Source of the DNA: Tetragenococcus osmophilus
Lineage (GTDB): Bacteria > Bacillota > Bacilli > Lactobacillales > Enterococcaceae
DNA length: 64,000 nucleotides
Direction of reading: 5' to 3'
Assembly: GCF_003795125.1 (NCBI RefSeq)
Contig: NZ_CP027783.1
Location: 682,001-746,000, forward strand
Part shown: one piece after another, positions 1 to 9,304 of the stretch
Position numbering within the stretch: the stretch's first letter is position 1
Layout: every line of letters starts with the position of its first letter
Notes under the pieces: model-generated
Database searches by the model: none
Seen by the model: the letters and a program-made list of their open reading frames with translations, nothing else
What the model was told of the DNA's origin: nothing
Translations under genes and position numbers: made by a program

Positions 1-21
1 CCGTTGGTCCTAATTTATTAC

Positions 22-1389
22 TTATTTTCTATTTTCTACATCGCGTAAAGCTTGTTGAGCACCTACGTTTAGAATACTCCAAGGTCGATCAAAATCTGGT
101 TGGAAGAAGAAATCTGCGTAAGCTAGATCTTCCAATGTCAATTTTTCTTGAATAGCTAGAGAGATCACATTTATATTTTGTGTAACATCTTCTCTAGACA
201 TGATTTGGCCACCCAAAATTCTTGTCGTATTTGGATCATAGGTTAATTTGAAATAAACTTCTGCGTTACCGTGTTTTTCTGGGACAAATGGTGGACGATA
301 ACTGTCCGTTACCAATGTAGACATTGTTTCTACACCATACGTTTCAGCCGTTCCTTCTTTAATTCCTGTAGAAGCAAAATTATAATCAAAAAGTGAAAGT
401 GCACTAGAGCCAGAAACACTTGGCATCGCCTTTTTGTACCCTAGAGCATTCTTAGCAGCAAAACGTCCTTGACGTCTAGCATTGGAAGCTAAAGCAATAC
501 GTGTTTCTTTGCCGTCAGTTGGAGCAAATTTTACTAAAGTAGCATCCCCAATGGCATAAATATCTGGGACACTGGTTTGTAGGTAGTCATCAATTTGAAT
601 TAAACCACCAGACGTTAGTTCTAATGTATCTCCTAACCATTTTGTGTTTGGTTTAATTCCTGCAGCCACAACAACTAGATCTGCATCATAAGTCCCTTGG
701 TCAGTCACAACTTTGCTGACTTTTCCATCTTTTCCTTCAAAGCGTTGGATATTTTGCCCAGGAGCAGCTTGGACGTTATTATTTTCCATTTCTTTTGTTA
801 AAATATCTGTAAATTCTTCATCCAAGTAAGTGTCCAACATTCTTGGTAATACATCGATTACTGTTACGTTCATGCCAGCATTGGCAAAAACTTCTGCAGC
901 TTCAATACCGATATATCCAGCACCAACGATAACTACATTACGCACGTCTGGATCAACCGTTTTTTGTTTTAATTTAATTGCCCAGTCACGACCGCGCATC
1001 GCATAGACGTTTTCCAAATCGGTGCCTTCAACAGGTAAGGTTGCAGGAACAGCACCAGGGCTTAGGATCAATTTATCATAAGTTTCATCGCGTTCTGTAC
1101 CATCCTGATGGTTAATAACGTGAACCGTACGCTTATCTGGGTCAATAGCTGTAATTTCTTGCTCGACAAACACAGAAACGCCTTTTGATCGCATTTCTTC
1201 TGGCGTTGCATAGCTGACGTCATTTACATTTTTGACATAGCCTTCAAGATAAAGCTGCATACCACAAGACAAGAACGAGATGAAGTCCCCTTTTTCATAC
1301 CATTGGATTTCTGTATCTGGTTCATCCATCAATAATTCACGAACTGCTTCGTATCCACCGTGGGAAGAGCCAACAACGATAACTTTCAT
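22..1389 (-). CDS. npr: NADH peroxidase (flavoprotein)
   Basis: FAD-dependent enzyme that reduces hydrogen peroxide to water with NADH in the cytoplasm. The 455-residue product follows the enterococcal Npr pattern: an N-terminal FAD dinucleotide fold beginning with VGSSHGG (His10 in the active site), Cys42 in [13 protein letters not shown] as the redox-active cysteine sulfenic acid position, a second dinucleotide fold for NADH ([12 protein letters not shown]), the FAD-binding AIGDA segment, and the C-terminal [12 protein letters not shown] dimer motif. The ATG at 1389 is chosen because an AGGGAGG-type ribosome site lies just upstream; a longer frame to 1467 has no such support. Two TTGTGAAA-like half sites upstream may reflect redox control. 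Npr rather than Nox is preferred because the Cys42 region is Npr-like; activity cannot be proven from sequence. Confidence 0.92.
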   Translation of the reverse strand: MKVIVVGSSHGGYEAVRELLMDEPDTEIQWYEKGDFISFLSCGMQLYLEGYVKNVNDVSYATPEEMRSKGVSVFVEQEITAIDPDKRTVHVINHQDGTERDETYDKLILSPGAVPATLPVEGTDLENVYAMRGRDWAIKLKQKTVDPDVRNVVIVGAGYIGIEAAEVFANAGMNVTVIDVLPRMLDTYLDEEFTDILTKEMENNNVQAAPGQNIQRFEGKDGKVSKVVTDQGTYDADLVVVAAGIKPNTKWLGDTLELTSGGLIQIDDYLQTSVPDIYAIGDATLVKFAPTDGKETRIALASNARRQGRFAAKNALGYKKAMPSVSGSSALSLFDYNFASTGIKEGTAETYGVETMSTLVTDSYRPPFVPEKHGNAEVYFKLTYDPNTTRILGGQIMSREDVTQNINVISLAIQEKLTLEDLAYADFFFQPDFDRPWSILNVGAQQALRDVENRK

Positions 1390-1525
1390 GTAATTCCCTC
1401 CATTTATTAAAGTTCCAGATGTGAAAACACCTACTTTCACTTTAAAGCAGAAGCTCCCCCATTGCAACCAAATCTTTTACCATGAAGGAAGTCATTTTAT
1501 TGTTGAAGCAAATTTCTTGACCAGA

Positions 1526-1575
1526 TTTTCACAAAAGAAGAGGAGCATTGCTTACTTATAGAAATCATTTCACAA
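1526..1575 (-). promoter_or_regulatory. Candidate Rex-type half sites upstream of npr
   Basis: On the minus strand TTGTGAAAA (1526-1534) and TTGTGAAAT (1567-1575) resemble halves of the Rex operator TTGTGAA(N4)TTCACAA. Neither is a complete palindrome, so this is only a candidate for redox control of npr. The rest of the 288-bp gap to the next gene shows nothing else clear. Confidence 0.2.
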
Positions 1576-1677
1576 ATGAATGCTCGTTCTCAAAGATTTT
1601 ATTTATTTTTTGAATAGAAAAAAATATTAAGATTTTTTGCGTATTTATTATAAAGAGGTTATTAAAGGAGAGTATTT

Positions 1678-2643
1678 ATGGATAAAAGGAAAATGGCTCA
1701 TGAGCTACAACAACTTTATATTTTAAGTCAACGTATTTCTAGCTTTAAAGAAGATTTTCGTTATCAAAATCTTTATCACGGCTATTTAGGAGAGATTTAT
1801 CTGGACCAACTAGTTCAGATTTTCGGTGAGAAATTTGAGTATTTAGATGACCTTACCTTAGTTTTTAAGGAAACGACAGTACAAATTGATAAAATCTTCA
1901 TAGTAAACAATACTATTTTTCTCATTGATATGAAGTATTATCAAGGACACTATATTTTTCAAAATAATAATTGGTATAAAAACGGGAAAATCTTACTAAA
2001 AAATATCTTTGAACAACTTCGCAAGGCCCAACGAGTGGTACAAAATATTTTTGATCAACATCATCTTCCTCTAAAGGTTGAAGGCGTATTAGCTTTTATG
2101 AATCCTGACGCAACAATTGAAATTATGGATAATGTAGCTGAAAAAGTATTATTTTATCAAGATATCCCTAATTGGCTATACGAACTAAACACTTACAAAA
2201 CAACGAGTGATGTTAAAAATTGGAAAGCCATTTTACAACATTATTGTGTCCCAGCTTTTAAGTCACAAAAAAGGATTCCTATTGAAGACATCAAATATTT
2301 TAAAAAAGGGATTTGTTGTCGTTCTTGTCATGGATTCCAGACAACTGAAAACCATAATTTCATTGTTTGTTCCTGCGGTCATCGAGAACCTAAAGTAACT
2401 GCTTGTGCCCGCACTATTTGCGAATTTGGTGTTTTATTTCATGACCGTGAATTAAAAAGAAAAGAGTTACAACTTTTCTTCGGAGACTCTATAAACCCTC
2501 GTTACCTGGCTTTTATTTTAAGCAAGTATTTTCCTGTGGCAAAAAGAGCGGGGCATATGTCTACTCGTAAAAATAAAGGAATTTTATTTGAATATTGGTT
2601 TGAAGATGAAATGGATTATTTTCATTCATTGGAAAAAAGTTAG
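1678..2643 (+). CDS. NERD-domain protein with C-terminal zinc-ribbon-like cysteines
   Basis: The 321-residue protein carries a nuclease-related domain (NERD) in residues about 30-150: an early YLGEIYLDQL helix and a core VQIDKIFIVNNTIFLIDMK, which places the conserved Asp and an acidic-x-Lys pair where endonuclease-like folds keep metal ligands. A cysteine-rich segment near residue 215 (CCRSC, then CSCGH) looks like a zinc ribbon. A good ribosome site (AAAGGAG) precedes the ATG. It stands alone: npr is divergent and a strong terminator follows directly. NERD proteins are predicted to act on nucleic acid but their substrates are mostly unknown, so no specific role is claimed. Confidence 0.75.
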   Translation: MDKRKMAHELQQLYILSQRISSFKEDFRYQNLYHGYLGEIYLDQLVQIFGEKFEYLDDLTLVFKETTVQIDKIFIVNNTIFLIDMKYYQGHYIFQNNNWYKNGKILLKNIFEQLRKAQRVVQNIFDQHHLPLKVEGVLAFMNPDATIEIMDNVAEKVLFYQDIPNWLYELNTYKTTSDVKNWKAILQHYCVPAFKSQKRIPIEDIKYFKKGICCRSCHGFQTTENHNFIVCSCGHREPKVTACARTICEFGVLFHDRELKRKELQLFFGDSINPRYLAFILSKYFPVAKRAGHMSTRKNKGILFEYWFEDEMDYFHSLEKS

Positions 2644-2648
2644 TTTAT

Positions 2649-2680
2649 ATCCGTTCGGGTCTACCGGACGGATTTTTTTG
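2649..2680 (+). terminator. Rho-independent terminator of the NERD gene
   Basis: A 10-bp stem (ATCCGTTCGG with CCGGACGGAT, one G-T pair) around a GTCTA loop at 2649-2673 is followed by seven T residues. It begins six bases after the stop codon. Confidence 0.93.
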
Positions 2681-2691
2681 TTCTTGAATCA

Positions 2692-2875
2692 GTGAATGAC
2701 CATTCCCTTTCCTTTTTAATGTCCATTCAGCAGTCGAATGAACATCCTTTTCTCCTTTTAATGTTCGTTCACCCTCTGAATGAACATTCCTTTCCATTTT
2801 TAATGTTCGTTCAGCACCTGAATGGACATCGTTTCTCCTTTATAATGTCCATTCAACAGTTGAATGAGCAAAGTA
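2692..2875. repeat. Array A: tandem 42-bp units, each with an imperfect 10-bp inverted repeat
   Basis: Units begin at 2719, 2761, 2803 and 2845, exactly 42 bp apart, preceded by a half unit. Each has ATGTYCRTTC, a 7-base loop and GAATGRACAT (a 10-bp hairpin with G-T tolerance), then a 15-base pyrimidine-rich linker ending in TTTTA or TATA. The array sits between the NERD terminator and the xfp promoter region. The same family recurs in inverse orientation at 58253-58378. An open frame through the array is a product of the periodicity and is not called a gene. Confidence 0.92.
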
Positions 2876-3024
2876 TTTACTCAATTTAACTAAAATAAGG
2901 TCATTTGTTTAAGTTTTTCTTCTTTTTTTGCATTAAATACCATGAAACTTTACATATAAAGAAATACACGTTAAACTATTCACGGAAGCATTTAAGTAAA
3001 AAATACCAAAAAAGGAGTATTCAT

Positions 3025-5388
3025 ATGTCAGTAAATATTGATTTTAAAGAATATTTAGAAAGAATGAATGCATGGTGGCGTGCAGCAAACTATATTTCTG
3101 TTGCGCAAATTTTCTTAAAAGACAATCCTTTGCTACGTCGTCCAATTGAAAAAGAAGATATAAAAATTCATCCTATTGGTCACTGGGGAACAATTGCTGG
3201 ACAAAACTTTATTTATACTCATTTAAATCGTGTTATTAATAAATTTGATTTGAATATGTTCTATATTGAAGGCCCTGGTCACGGTGGCCAAGTAATGGTC
3301 TCTAATTCGTATATAGACGGTAGTTATTCCGAAATTTATCCAGAAGTCACTCAAGATGAAGCTGGGTTAAAACGATTATTTAAGGAATTTTCTTTTCCAG
3401 GTGGAATGGGCTCTCACGCAGCACCAGAAACACCAGGATCTATCCATGAAGGTGGCGAATTAGGTTATTCAATGTCACATGCAGCTGGCGCTGTTTTAGA
3501 TAATCCAGACGTTATCGCAGCTACAGTTATTGGTGACGGTGAAGCTGAAACAGGCCCATTAGCTGCTAGTTGGATGACAAATAATTTTATTAACCCTGTC
3601 AACGATGGGGCAATCTTACCTATCTTACACTTAAATGGAGCTAAAATTGCAAACCCAACTATTCTAGCACGTAAGAGCGATGAAGATTTGAAAAAATATT
3701 TTGAAGGATTAGGCTGGAAACCTTATTTTGTTGAAGGCGATGATCCTGAAAAACTTCATCCATTAATGGCTGAAACTTTGGATAACGTGATTACTGAAAT
3801 TCAAACAATCCAAAGTGAAGCTCGTCAAAAATCAGCTGAAGACGTTAAAATGCCTCATTGGCCTGTGATTATTTTCCGCACCCCTAAAGGTTGGACGGGT
3901 CCCGAAACTTGGGATAATGAACAAGTTACAGGGACATTCCGTGCCCATCAAGTACCTATTCCAGTGGATACTGAACATATGGAATACGCGGAAGATTTAG
4001 TAGAATGGTTGAAATCTTATGGTCCAGAAGAATTATTTGATGAAAGTGGCAAAATCATTGATTCAATTAAAGAAATTTCTCCTAAAGGAAATCAACGGAT
4101 GTCGGTCAACCCGATTACAAACGGAGGCCTTGATCCAAAAGCATTAGATATGCCTGATTGGCGCAAACACGCGGTGGATACTTCCAATCATGGAGCGCAT
4201 ATCGATCAAGATATGATGGTCCTTGGTGATTTTATAGCAGATATTATGGAAAATAACCCGAAAAATTTCCGTGCCTTTGGTCCAGACGAAACAAAATCCA
4301 ATCGACTAAACAATATGTTTAAGGTAACAAATCGCCAATGGGTAGAACCAAGAGAATTATCAGATGAATGGCAATCTGCCGTTGGAAGAGTGATTGATGG
4401 TCAATTATCTGAACATCAAGCTGAAGGCTTCTTGGAAGGCTATGTATTAACAGGTAGACATGGATTTTTTGCCAGTTATGAAGCATTCTTGCGGATCGTT
4501 GATTCCATGTTAACGCAACATTTCAAATGGATTCGTAAAGCTAGCGAAAAAAGTTGGCGTAACCCTTATCCATCATTAAATGTTATTTCATCTTCTACGG
4601 TCTTCCAACAAGATCATAATGGTTATACCCATCAGGACCCAGGTGTCATTACACATTTAGCTGAGAAAAAACCTGAATATATTCGTGAATATTTACCAGC
4701 TGATGCTAACTCACTTATGGCTGTTATGGATAAGTCCTTTAAAGAAGAAGATGTCATCAATTTAATTACCTCTAGCAAACATCCAAGACCACAATTTTAT
4801 TCTGCTGAAGAAGCGCAAGAAATTGTCGATCAAGGGGCGAAAAAAATTGATTGGGCAAGTACAGATGATGGAGAAGAACCTGATATCGTGTTTGCAGCTG
4901 CTGGTTCTGAACCAAACTTAGAAACATTAGCGGCTATCTCGATATTACACGAACAATTTCCTGAAATAAAAGTTCGCTTTATCAATGTGGTTGATCTTTT
5001 GAAACTACGTCATCCTGATGTGGATCCACGTGGATTAAGTGATGAAGCATTCGATAAATTGTTTACTAAAGATAAACCTATCGTATTTGCCTTCCATGGC
5101 TATGAAGGATTGATTCGTGATATCTTCTTTACTCGTCATAATCGCAATATAAGTATTCATGGTTACCGTGAAAATGGCGATATCACAACACCATTTGATA
5201 TGCGTGTAAAAAATGAATTGGATCGTTTCCATTTAGCAAAAGATGCTGCTACTATCGTTTCCCCTGAAAAAGCAGACGATTTTGCCAAGAAAATGGATGA
5301 AACATTACAATATCATCATGATTACATTCGTGAAAACGGCGAAGATATCAGTGAAGTACAAAATTGGCAATGGCAGGATATAAAATAA
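3025..5388 (+). CDS. xfp: Xylulose-5-phosphate/fructose-6-phosphate phosphoketolase
   Basis: Thiamine-diphosphate enzyme that splits xylulose 5-phosphate (and often fructose 6-phosphate) with phosphate to give acetyl phosphate and glyceraldehyde 3-phosphate (erythrose 4-phosphate from the hexose), the key step of heterolactic and pentose fermentation. The 787-residue length is that of the family. Residues 50-65 (HPIGHWGT) and the PGHGG segment near 84-88 match the phosphate/TPP site; [14 protein letters not shown] (170-183) is the TPP-binding motif. The ATG at 3025 follows AAAGGAG with proper spacing; upstream in-frame codons are low-complexity and lack a site. It is monocistronic between array A and a strong terminator. 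The acetyl phosphate produced can feed AckA at 24.8-26.0 kb. Confidence 0.96.
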   Translation: MSVNIDFKEYLERMNAWWRAANYISVAQIFLKDNPLLRRPIEKEDIKIHPIGHWGTIAGQNFIYTHLNRVINKFDLNMFYIEGPGHGGQVMVSNSYIDGSYSEIYPEVTQDEAGLKRLFKEFSFPGGMGSHAAPETPGSIHEGGELGYSMSHAAGAVLDNPDVIAATVIGDGEAETGPLAASWMTNNFINPVNDGAILPILHLNGAKIANPTILARKSDEDLKKYFEGLGWKPYFVEGDDPEKLHPLMAETLDNVITEIQTIQSEARQKSAEDVKMPHWPVIIFRTPKGWTGPETWDNEQVTGTFRAHQVPIPVDTEHMEYAEDLVEWLKSYGPEELFDESGKIIDSIKEISPKGNQRMSVNPITNGGLDPKALDMPDWRKHAVDTSNHGAHIDQDMMVLGDFIADIMENNPKNFRAFGPDETKSNRLNNMFKVTNRQWVEPRELSDEWQSAVGRVIDGQLSEHQAEGFLEGYVLTGRHGFFASYEAFLRIVDSMLTQHFKWIRKASEKSWRNPYPSLNVISSSTVFQQDHNGYTHQDPGVITHLAEKKPEYIREYLPADANSLMAVMDKSFKEEDVINLITSSKHPRPQFYSAEEAQEIVDQGAKKIDWASTDDGEEPDIVFAAAGSEPNLETLAAISILHEQFPEIKVRFINVVDLLKLRHPDVDPRGLSDEAFDKLFTKDKPIVFAFHGYEGLIRDIFFTRHNRNISIHGYRENGDITTPFDMRVKNELDRFHLAKDAATIVSPEKADDFAKKMDETLQYHHDYIRENGEDISEVQNWQWQDIK

Positions 5389-5408
5389 CTGCTTGCAAAT
5401 AAAAAAAG

Positions 5409-5445
5409 CCAGTACTCAAATTTTATTGAGTACTGGTCTTTTTTT
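5409..5445. terminator. Bidirectional terminator between xfp and the DinB-fold gene
   Basis: An 11-bp perfect stem CCAGTACTCAA (5409-5419) with TTGAGTACTGG (5426-5436) is flanked by an A-run on the left and a T-run on the right, so it can stop both converging transcripts. Confidence 0.93.
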
Positions 5446-5457
5446 ATACATATTTAC

Positions 5458-5967
5458 TTATTCGCCGAGCACTAATCTTCGTGTATAAACTGCTTGGCCT
5501 GAATGCATTACAGCATCATCAATACTAGAAACAAGCCGTACCTGACGAGTAACAACAGGCGTCCAGCTTCTATCGATAACTTCATCAAGCTCTTCGTCTT
5601 TTACTTCTTCTAAATAAGATTTTGCCAACTTAACAGCAGCATCTAGATAATCAACTAATAATTGTCTATCACTAACTTTAACCTTAGCCGCTTCTTCAGG
5701 TGTGTGTATATAGTCTTGTGTGTCATCTGGTAAATCTAAAGAGAACTTCGCGTTCCATCCTTGGCTTGTCCACATAGGGTCACTACCCTTAAGTTCTGAG
5801 ATTTGAAGGTCAAGCTCTCTTGCCGTATGCCAGATAAGCCAAGTGACAGACTTGATAATTGGCGTAGGCATGGTATTTGCCTGTTCCATATCCATTTGAT
5901 CCAATGTATCAATCAAGCGTTCTTGCGCCCGGTCTAAAGTTTCCATAGACATTTGTGTACTTTGCAT
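5458..5967 (-). CDS. DinB-superfamily (DfsB-like) protein
   Basis: The 169-residue helical protein shows the DinB four-helix-bundle signature: a first metal-ligand His in TWLIWHTARELD (about residue 47) and a second in DAVMHSGQAVYTRRL near the C terminus. Members use a metal-binding His triad, and several are thiol-dependent S-transferases (bacillithiol- or mycothiol-type); the substrate here is unknown. GAGGTGGG lies very close upstream of the ATG at 5967; a second ATG at residue 6 is a possible start. Converges on xfp. The group II intron lies between it and the thiol-redox operon. Confidence 0.75.
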   Translation of the reverse strand: MQSTQMSMETLDRAQERLIDTLDQMDMEQANTMPTPIIKSVTWLIWHTARELDLQISELKGSDPMWTSQGWNAKFSLDLPDDTQDYIHTPEEAAKVKVSDRQLLVDYLDAAVKLAKSYLEEVKDEELDEVIDRSWTPVVTRQVRLVSSIDDAVMHSGQAVYTRRLVLGE

Positions 5968-6067
5968 ATTCCCACCTCATTTTATATTTATATATCCTTT
6001 TTCTAAAGCTTCCACTTTCAATCTAACACAGCTAAAATAGGATAACAAATTATACAATTTTCGTTTA

Positions 6068-7888
6068 ATCGAGTAGGGCGAAATCAATCGCCCTCTCACG
6101 TCACCTGGACATACGGTTCCGTATCCGGCGACTCCATTATGAATATATGTTATGTCTATATTGGTAGTAATCTAAACAACTGACTAGGCCTGCTTGGCCT
6201 AGTTTTTGTTTAGTTATTGCCCTTCTTACACAGGTTTTGGTAGCTACCCACTGGTAGTGGTTTCCTGCGTACGATGTTAGTTTAGCTAAGCTCTTATTTA
6301 CACCTAACTTTTGTAATCCCCATTGTCTCTTGGAGGGAACCTTCCACATCTTCCAGACGATGGTTCGCAATCGCGTTCTTAAATGGGCGTCGATCCGTTC
6401 CATCTTGGCTTTCATGGACGAGCTGGAAAAGTAATTTATCCATCCGCGGATGACTTCATTTAACTTTTCCAGCCTCTTTCTAAAGTTTATTGACCATTTT
6501 CTTTGAGTTAACATTTTGAGTTTTTTCTCGAATTTTCGGACAGAGTCCTCATGAGGTCGGCTCATCCAGCTTTTGGCTTTAGTGTCGTAATAGAAACTAA
6601 ATCCTAAATATTTTAGCTGGCTGGGCCGCGTAACCTTTGATTTGGTTCCATTAACTTTTAGCCCTAACTTATTTTCAATCCAACGAATGACTGAATGCAT
6701 CACTCGATTGGCACTTGTTCGGCTTTTAACCATGATGAGACAATCATCGGCGTATCTCACAAAGGCGAGCCCTCGGCTCTCAAGCTCTTTGTCCAGTTCA
6801 TTTAGCATGATATTACTAAGAATGGGCGATAAATTCCCTCCTTGTGGGGCTCCTCGATCCGTTGGGTGGTATTCATCGGCGACCATGACACCTGCTTTGA
6901 GATATTTTCGAATAAGCGATTCTGTGTCTCCGTCTTGGATCATACGATGTACAAGACTCATCAGCCGGTCTTGAGGAACGTTATCAAAGAATTTTTCTAG
7001 ATCTATATCAACGATCCATTGATAACCTTCATTGATCGTCTTCAATAATTGATTGACGGCCATTTCACAATTTCTGTTCGGACGAAATCCATAGCTAAAT
7101 TCCGAAAAGTGGGATTCGCATATGGGTGTTATAACCTGAACAATGGCCTGCTGAATCACGCGGTCTATTGTTGTAGGTATACCGAGTTTTCGTTTCCCAC
7201 CATCTGACTTTGGGATCCCAACTCTCTTTACAGGTTGGGGCTTGTAGTGTCGCTCTCTTATTTGTTGACAGATCGTTGCCCAGTTGTCTTGAATATAGGC
7301 ATGAAGCTCGTCGAGCGTGACTTCGTCAACGCCGCTGGCTCCTTTATTTGCCCGGACTTTTTTATAAGCCTCATTCATATTTTGCCGGTCAAGGATACGT
7401 TCTAACATCTTCGACATAATGTGCGCGACTCCTTTCCGCTTTTAAGTATTCGTCTTAGATTGGCGTAGCTACCGACTCATTTACGTTTTGTCTACCACTA
7501 CTATCAGACAGTACTTAAAACATACATTTTGTGTTGCACTATTCCATGGTTCAGTCCTTCGGAAACATGGTTTCCTACTATGACATCTGCTGACTTCTCA
7601 CTATTCGTTGTTACTACTAAATCGTTAGTGAGACCTCACGGGATAAGTGTTATCTCTTTCCTCGTTTACCCATAAGGTTTACGCCACAAGATTACGGTTA
7701 CCTTTTGGACTTTATCGCCTTTAGCCGACTTATCCGCTCGTAGCGCCTTCCTACCTTATTCCTGTTCGTTGGGCCACGATTTCGCTATTGCTTCCTCTCT
7801 CCCGTGCCTCACAGCACGAAACTTGCAAGTCGCTTTGGGATTCGTTGGTAACGACGCTCCACAGAGACTTTCACTCTAGACATAACAC
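6068..7888 (-). mobile_element. Group II (bacterial class C-like) intron with its reverse transcriptase
   Basis: Evidence on the minus strand: about 470 non-coding bases (domains I-III) before the RT gene; a domain V-like hairpin at 6101-6131 (GGATACGG paired with GTATGTCC, within a TCGCC/GGTGA stem); a domain VI-like hairpin at 6075-6095 (GGGCGA with TCGCCC); and an ORF lacking the HNH endonuclease. The 3' end is placed near 6068 (CTCGAT). The 5' end is uncertain: GTGTT at 7888 resembles the GUGYG start, but anything from 7888 to 7897 is possible. The element lies about 15-22 bases behind the trxA terminator hairpin in the same orientation, the usual target choice of group IIC introns. Confidence 0.85.
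6137..7417 (-). CDS. ltrA: Group II intron reverse transcriptase/maturase
   Basis: Intron-encoded protein of 426 residues that helps the intron splice and copies it into new DNA sites. Reverse transcriptase blocks are clear: KRKLGIPTTIDRVIQQA, YGFRPNRNC, the PQGGNLSPILSN block near 191-202 and the catalytic YADD at 222-225. The maturase (domain X) segment follows, including RGWINYF near residue 330. There is no C-terminal HNH nuclease, as in class C introns. AAAGGAG lies about 11 bases upstream of the ATG at 7417; ATG at residue 4 is an alternative. No frameshift or stop is seen, so the element may be active. It lies wholly within the intron. Confidence 0.95.
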   Translation of the reverse strand: MSKMLERILDRQNMNEAYKKVRANKGASGVDEVTLDELHAYIQDNWATICQQIRERHYKPQPVKRVGIPKSDGGKRKLGIPTTIDRVIQQAIVQVITPICESHFSEFSYGFRPNRNCEMAVNQLLKTINEGYQWIVDIDLEKFFDNVPQDRLMSLVHRMIQDGDTESLIRKYLKAGVMVADEYHPTDRGAPQGGNLSPILSNIMLNELDKELESRGLAFVRYADDCLIMVKSRTSANRVMHSVIRWIENKLGLKVNGTKSKVTRPSQLKYLGFSFYYDTKAKSWMSRPHEDSVRKFEKKLKMLTQRKWSINFRKRLEKLNEVIRGWINYFSSSSMKAKMERIDAHLRTRLRTIVWKMWKVPSKRQWGLQKLGVNKSLAKLTSYAGNHYQWVATKTCVRRAITKQKLGQAGLVSCLDYYQYRHNIYS

Positions 7889-7902
7889 ATGCCCGTCATA
7901 CT

Positions 7903-7941
7903 AAAAAAAAGCATCTAAGTAAGTTTTGCTTACTTAGATGC
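7903..7941 (-). terminator. Terminator of the trxB-ohrR-gpx-trxA operon
   Basis: A perfect 13-bp stem (GCATCTAAGTAAG at 7911-7923 with CTTACTTAGATGC at 7929-7941) is followed on the minus strand by eight T residues. The group II intron begins shortly downstream, consistent with the hairpin being its insertion signal. Confidence 0.96.
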
Positions 7942-7951
7942 CCTTAACTTT

Positions 7952-8269
7952 TTAACCAACATATGGTTCTAAAGCTTGTTCTACTTGTTCTTTTGGATGG
8001 AAGCCTACTAAAGTATCAACGACTTCTCCATCTTTTTTAATTAATAAAGTAGGAATACTCATAATACCAAATTTACTTGGTGTTTCTGGGTTTTCATCGA
8101 TATCTATTTTATTAAAGGTTACCTTGTCGCCCATTTCTTCAGATAATTGTTCAACTGCTGGTGATTGCATCTTACATGGACCACACCAAGTTGCCCAAAA
8201 GTCCGTCAATGTTACACCGCTAGCTGTATCTTGTTCAAATGTTTGATCTGTTGTTACATTTACACTCAT
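7952..8269 (-). CDS. trxA: Thioredoxin
   Basis: Small cytoplasmic dithiol reductant that is recycled by TrxB with NADPH and reduces peroxidases, methionine sulfoxide reductase and ribonucleotide reductase. The 105-residue protein has the standard thioredoxin fold with WCGPC (Cys29 and Cys32) and the cis-proline segment GIMSIPTLLI. The ATG at 8269 is preferred because GAGGAGG lies nine bases upstream; a longer frame to 8287 would run over that site. It is the last gene of a four-gene redox operon, 39 bases behind gpx and directly before the operon terminator. Confidence 0.95.
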   Translation of the reverse strand: MSVNVTTDQTFEQDTASGVTLTDFWATWCGPCKMQSPAVEQLSEEMGDKVTFNKIDIDENPETPSKFGIMSIPTLLIKKDGEVVDTLVGFHPKEQVEQALEPYVG

Positions 8270-8308
8270 GATAAATGTCCTCCTCATAAATTTATTAATT
8301 TTAACTAA

Positions 8309-8782
8309 TTACTCTGCTTTTAGAGCCTCAACAATAGCTTCTTCCATTTTTTCTGGTTTGGTTTGTGGCGCATAACGTTTAATTACTTGTCCGTTTCTTC
8401 CAACCAAAAATTTAGTGAAGTTCCATTTAATTTTGCCATGACCTGCTTCTTTTTTTAAATAAGTAAACAATGGATCTTCTTTATCTCCATTGACTTCGAC
8501 CCGTTTAGTCATCGGGAAAGTAACGCCATAATGAACTTTGCAGTAATCATTTGTTTGCTTATCATCATCCAGCTCTTGATGAAATTGATTCGAAGGCAAA
8601 CCCAATATTTCTAAACCATCTTTTTTATATTTTTCATATAAATTTTCAAGGGTTTCAAGTTGGGGCGCAAGGCCACACTTACTCGCTGTATTTACAATAA
8701 TGACAACTTTTCCTGTATAATCACTTAAGTCAAGGGGTTTTTCACTCATTTCGGTTTCTTTAAAATCATAGATCGTTACCAT
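8309..8782 (-). CDS. gpx: Thiol (glutathione-type) peroxidase
   Basis: Reduces hydroperoxides in the cytoplasm using thiols. The 157-residue protein carries the GPx catalytic set: NTASKCG with Cys36 replacing selenocysteine, Gln66 in GLPSNQF, and Trp120/Asn121 in WNFTKF. Non-animal Cys-GPx enzymes usually take electrons from thioredoxin, which fits trxA immediately downstream and trxB at the head of the operon; this is inference. The ATG at 8782 follows AAGGGGA; a longer frame into ohrR lacks support. It starts 28 bases after the MarR-type regulator. Confidence 0.93.
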   Translation of the reverse strand: MVTIYDFKETEMSEKPLDLSDYTGKVVIIVNTASKCGLAPQLETLENLYEKYKKDGLEILGLPSNQFHQELDDDKQTNDYCKVHYGVTFPMTKRVEVNGDKEDPLFTYLKKEAGHGKIKWNFTKFLVGRNGQVIKRYAPQTKPEKMEEAIVEALKAE

Positions 8783-8810
8783 AAATAGTCCCCTTTCTTT
8801 CAAAAGCTGG

Positions 8811-9278
8811 TTATTCAAACTTCTCTTGAGTAGACGCTAAATAATCTTTTAAGCCTTCCATCAGGCGTTGATTGTCTTTTAACATACGGTCATATTGATC
8901 CACGTTGATAGCTACTTGTTCATTCATACATTTTTCTAGCCGTTTCTCAATAGCTGACTTTTGTTCTTTCCCTTTTTCCGTCAGCTGTATCGTCAATTGT
9001 CGTTGATCGTTTTCTGCTCGACAACGAGTCAACCATCCTGCGGTCTCTAAACGTTTTAATAACGGCGTTAGCGTATTACTCGCTAAGTCTAGTTCTTTTG
9101 CTAGATCGCTTAAAGTTTGACAATTTTGTTCCCAAAGAGCTAGTAATACGATATATTGCGTGTAGGTCAACTGGTAGGGTTCTAATGCTTTTTGGTAAAA
9201 TTTAGCAAAAAGTCGATTCGTATTATAAATCGAAAAACAAAGTTGGTCAGCTAATCTTGTATCTGTCATTTGTTCCAT
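8811..9278 (-). CDS. MarR/OhrR-type peroxide-sensing repressor
   Basis: A 155-residue winged-helix regulator. The N terminus DQLCFSIYNTNRLF puts Cys14 exactly where OhrR keeps its peroxide-sensing cysteine, followed by TYTQYIVLLALWE typical of OhrR. The helix-turn-helix spans about residues 52-85 (LSDLAKELDLASNTLTPLLKRLE) and the wing is near RCRAENDQRQLTIQLT. It lies between trxB and gpx, so the likely job is to derepress the thiol-repair genes on organic peroxide stress; target sites were not identified. Additional Cys residues at about 53 and 85 and one in EKCMNEQ could form a disulfide. GGGTGG lies six bases before the ATG at 9278. Confidence 0.88.
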   Translation of the reverse strand: MEQMTDTRLADQLCFSIYNTNRLFAKFYQKALEPYQLTYTQYIVLLALWEQNCQTLSDLAKELDLASNTLTPLLKRLETAGWLTRCRAENDQRQLTIQLTEKGKEQKSAIEKRLEKCMNEQVAINVDQYDRMLKDNQRLMEGLKDYLASTQEKFE

Positions 9279-9304
9279 CTAAAGCCACCCTTTGTTTTTA
9301 ATGA

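Noticed and set aside
2692-2875. CRISPR-like reading of array A
   Set aside because: Linkers are only 15 bases, are similar to each other, and no cas genes are present.
2692-2889. Open frame of 65 codons through array A
   Set aside because: It exists because the repeat period (42) is a multiple of three; no ribosome site, and the peptide is just the repeat.
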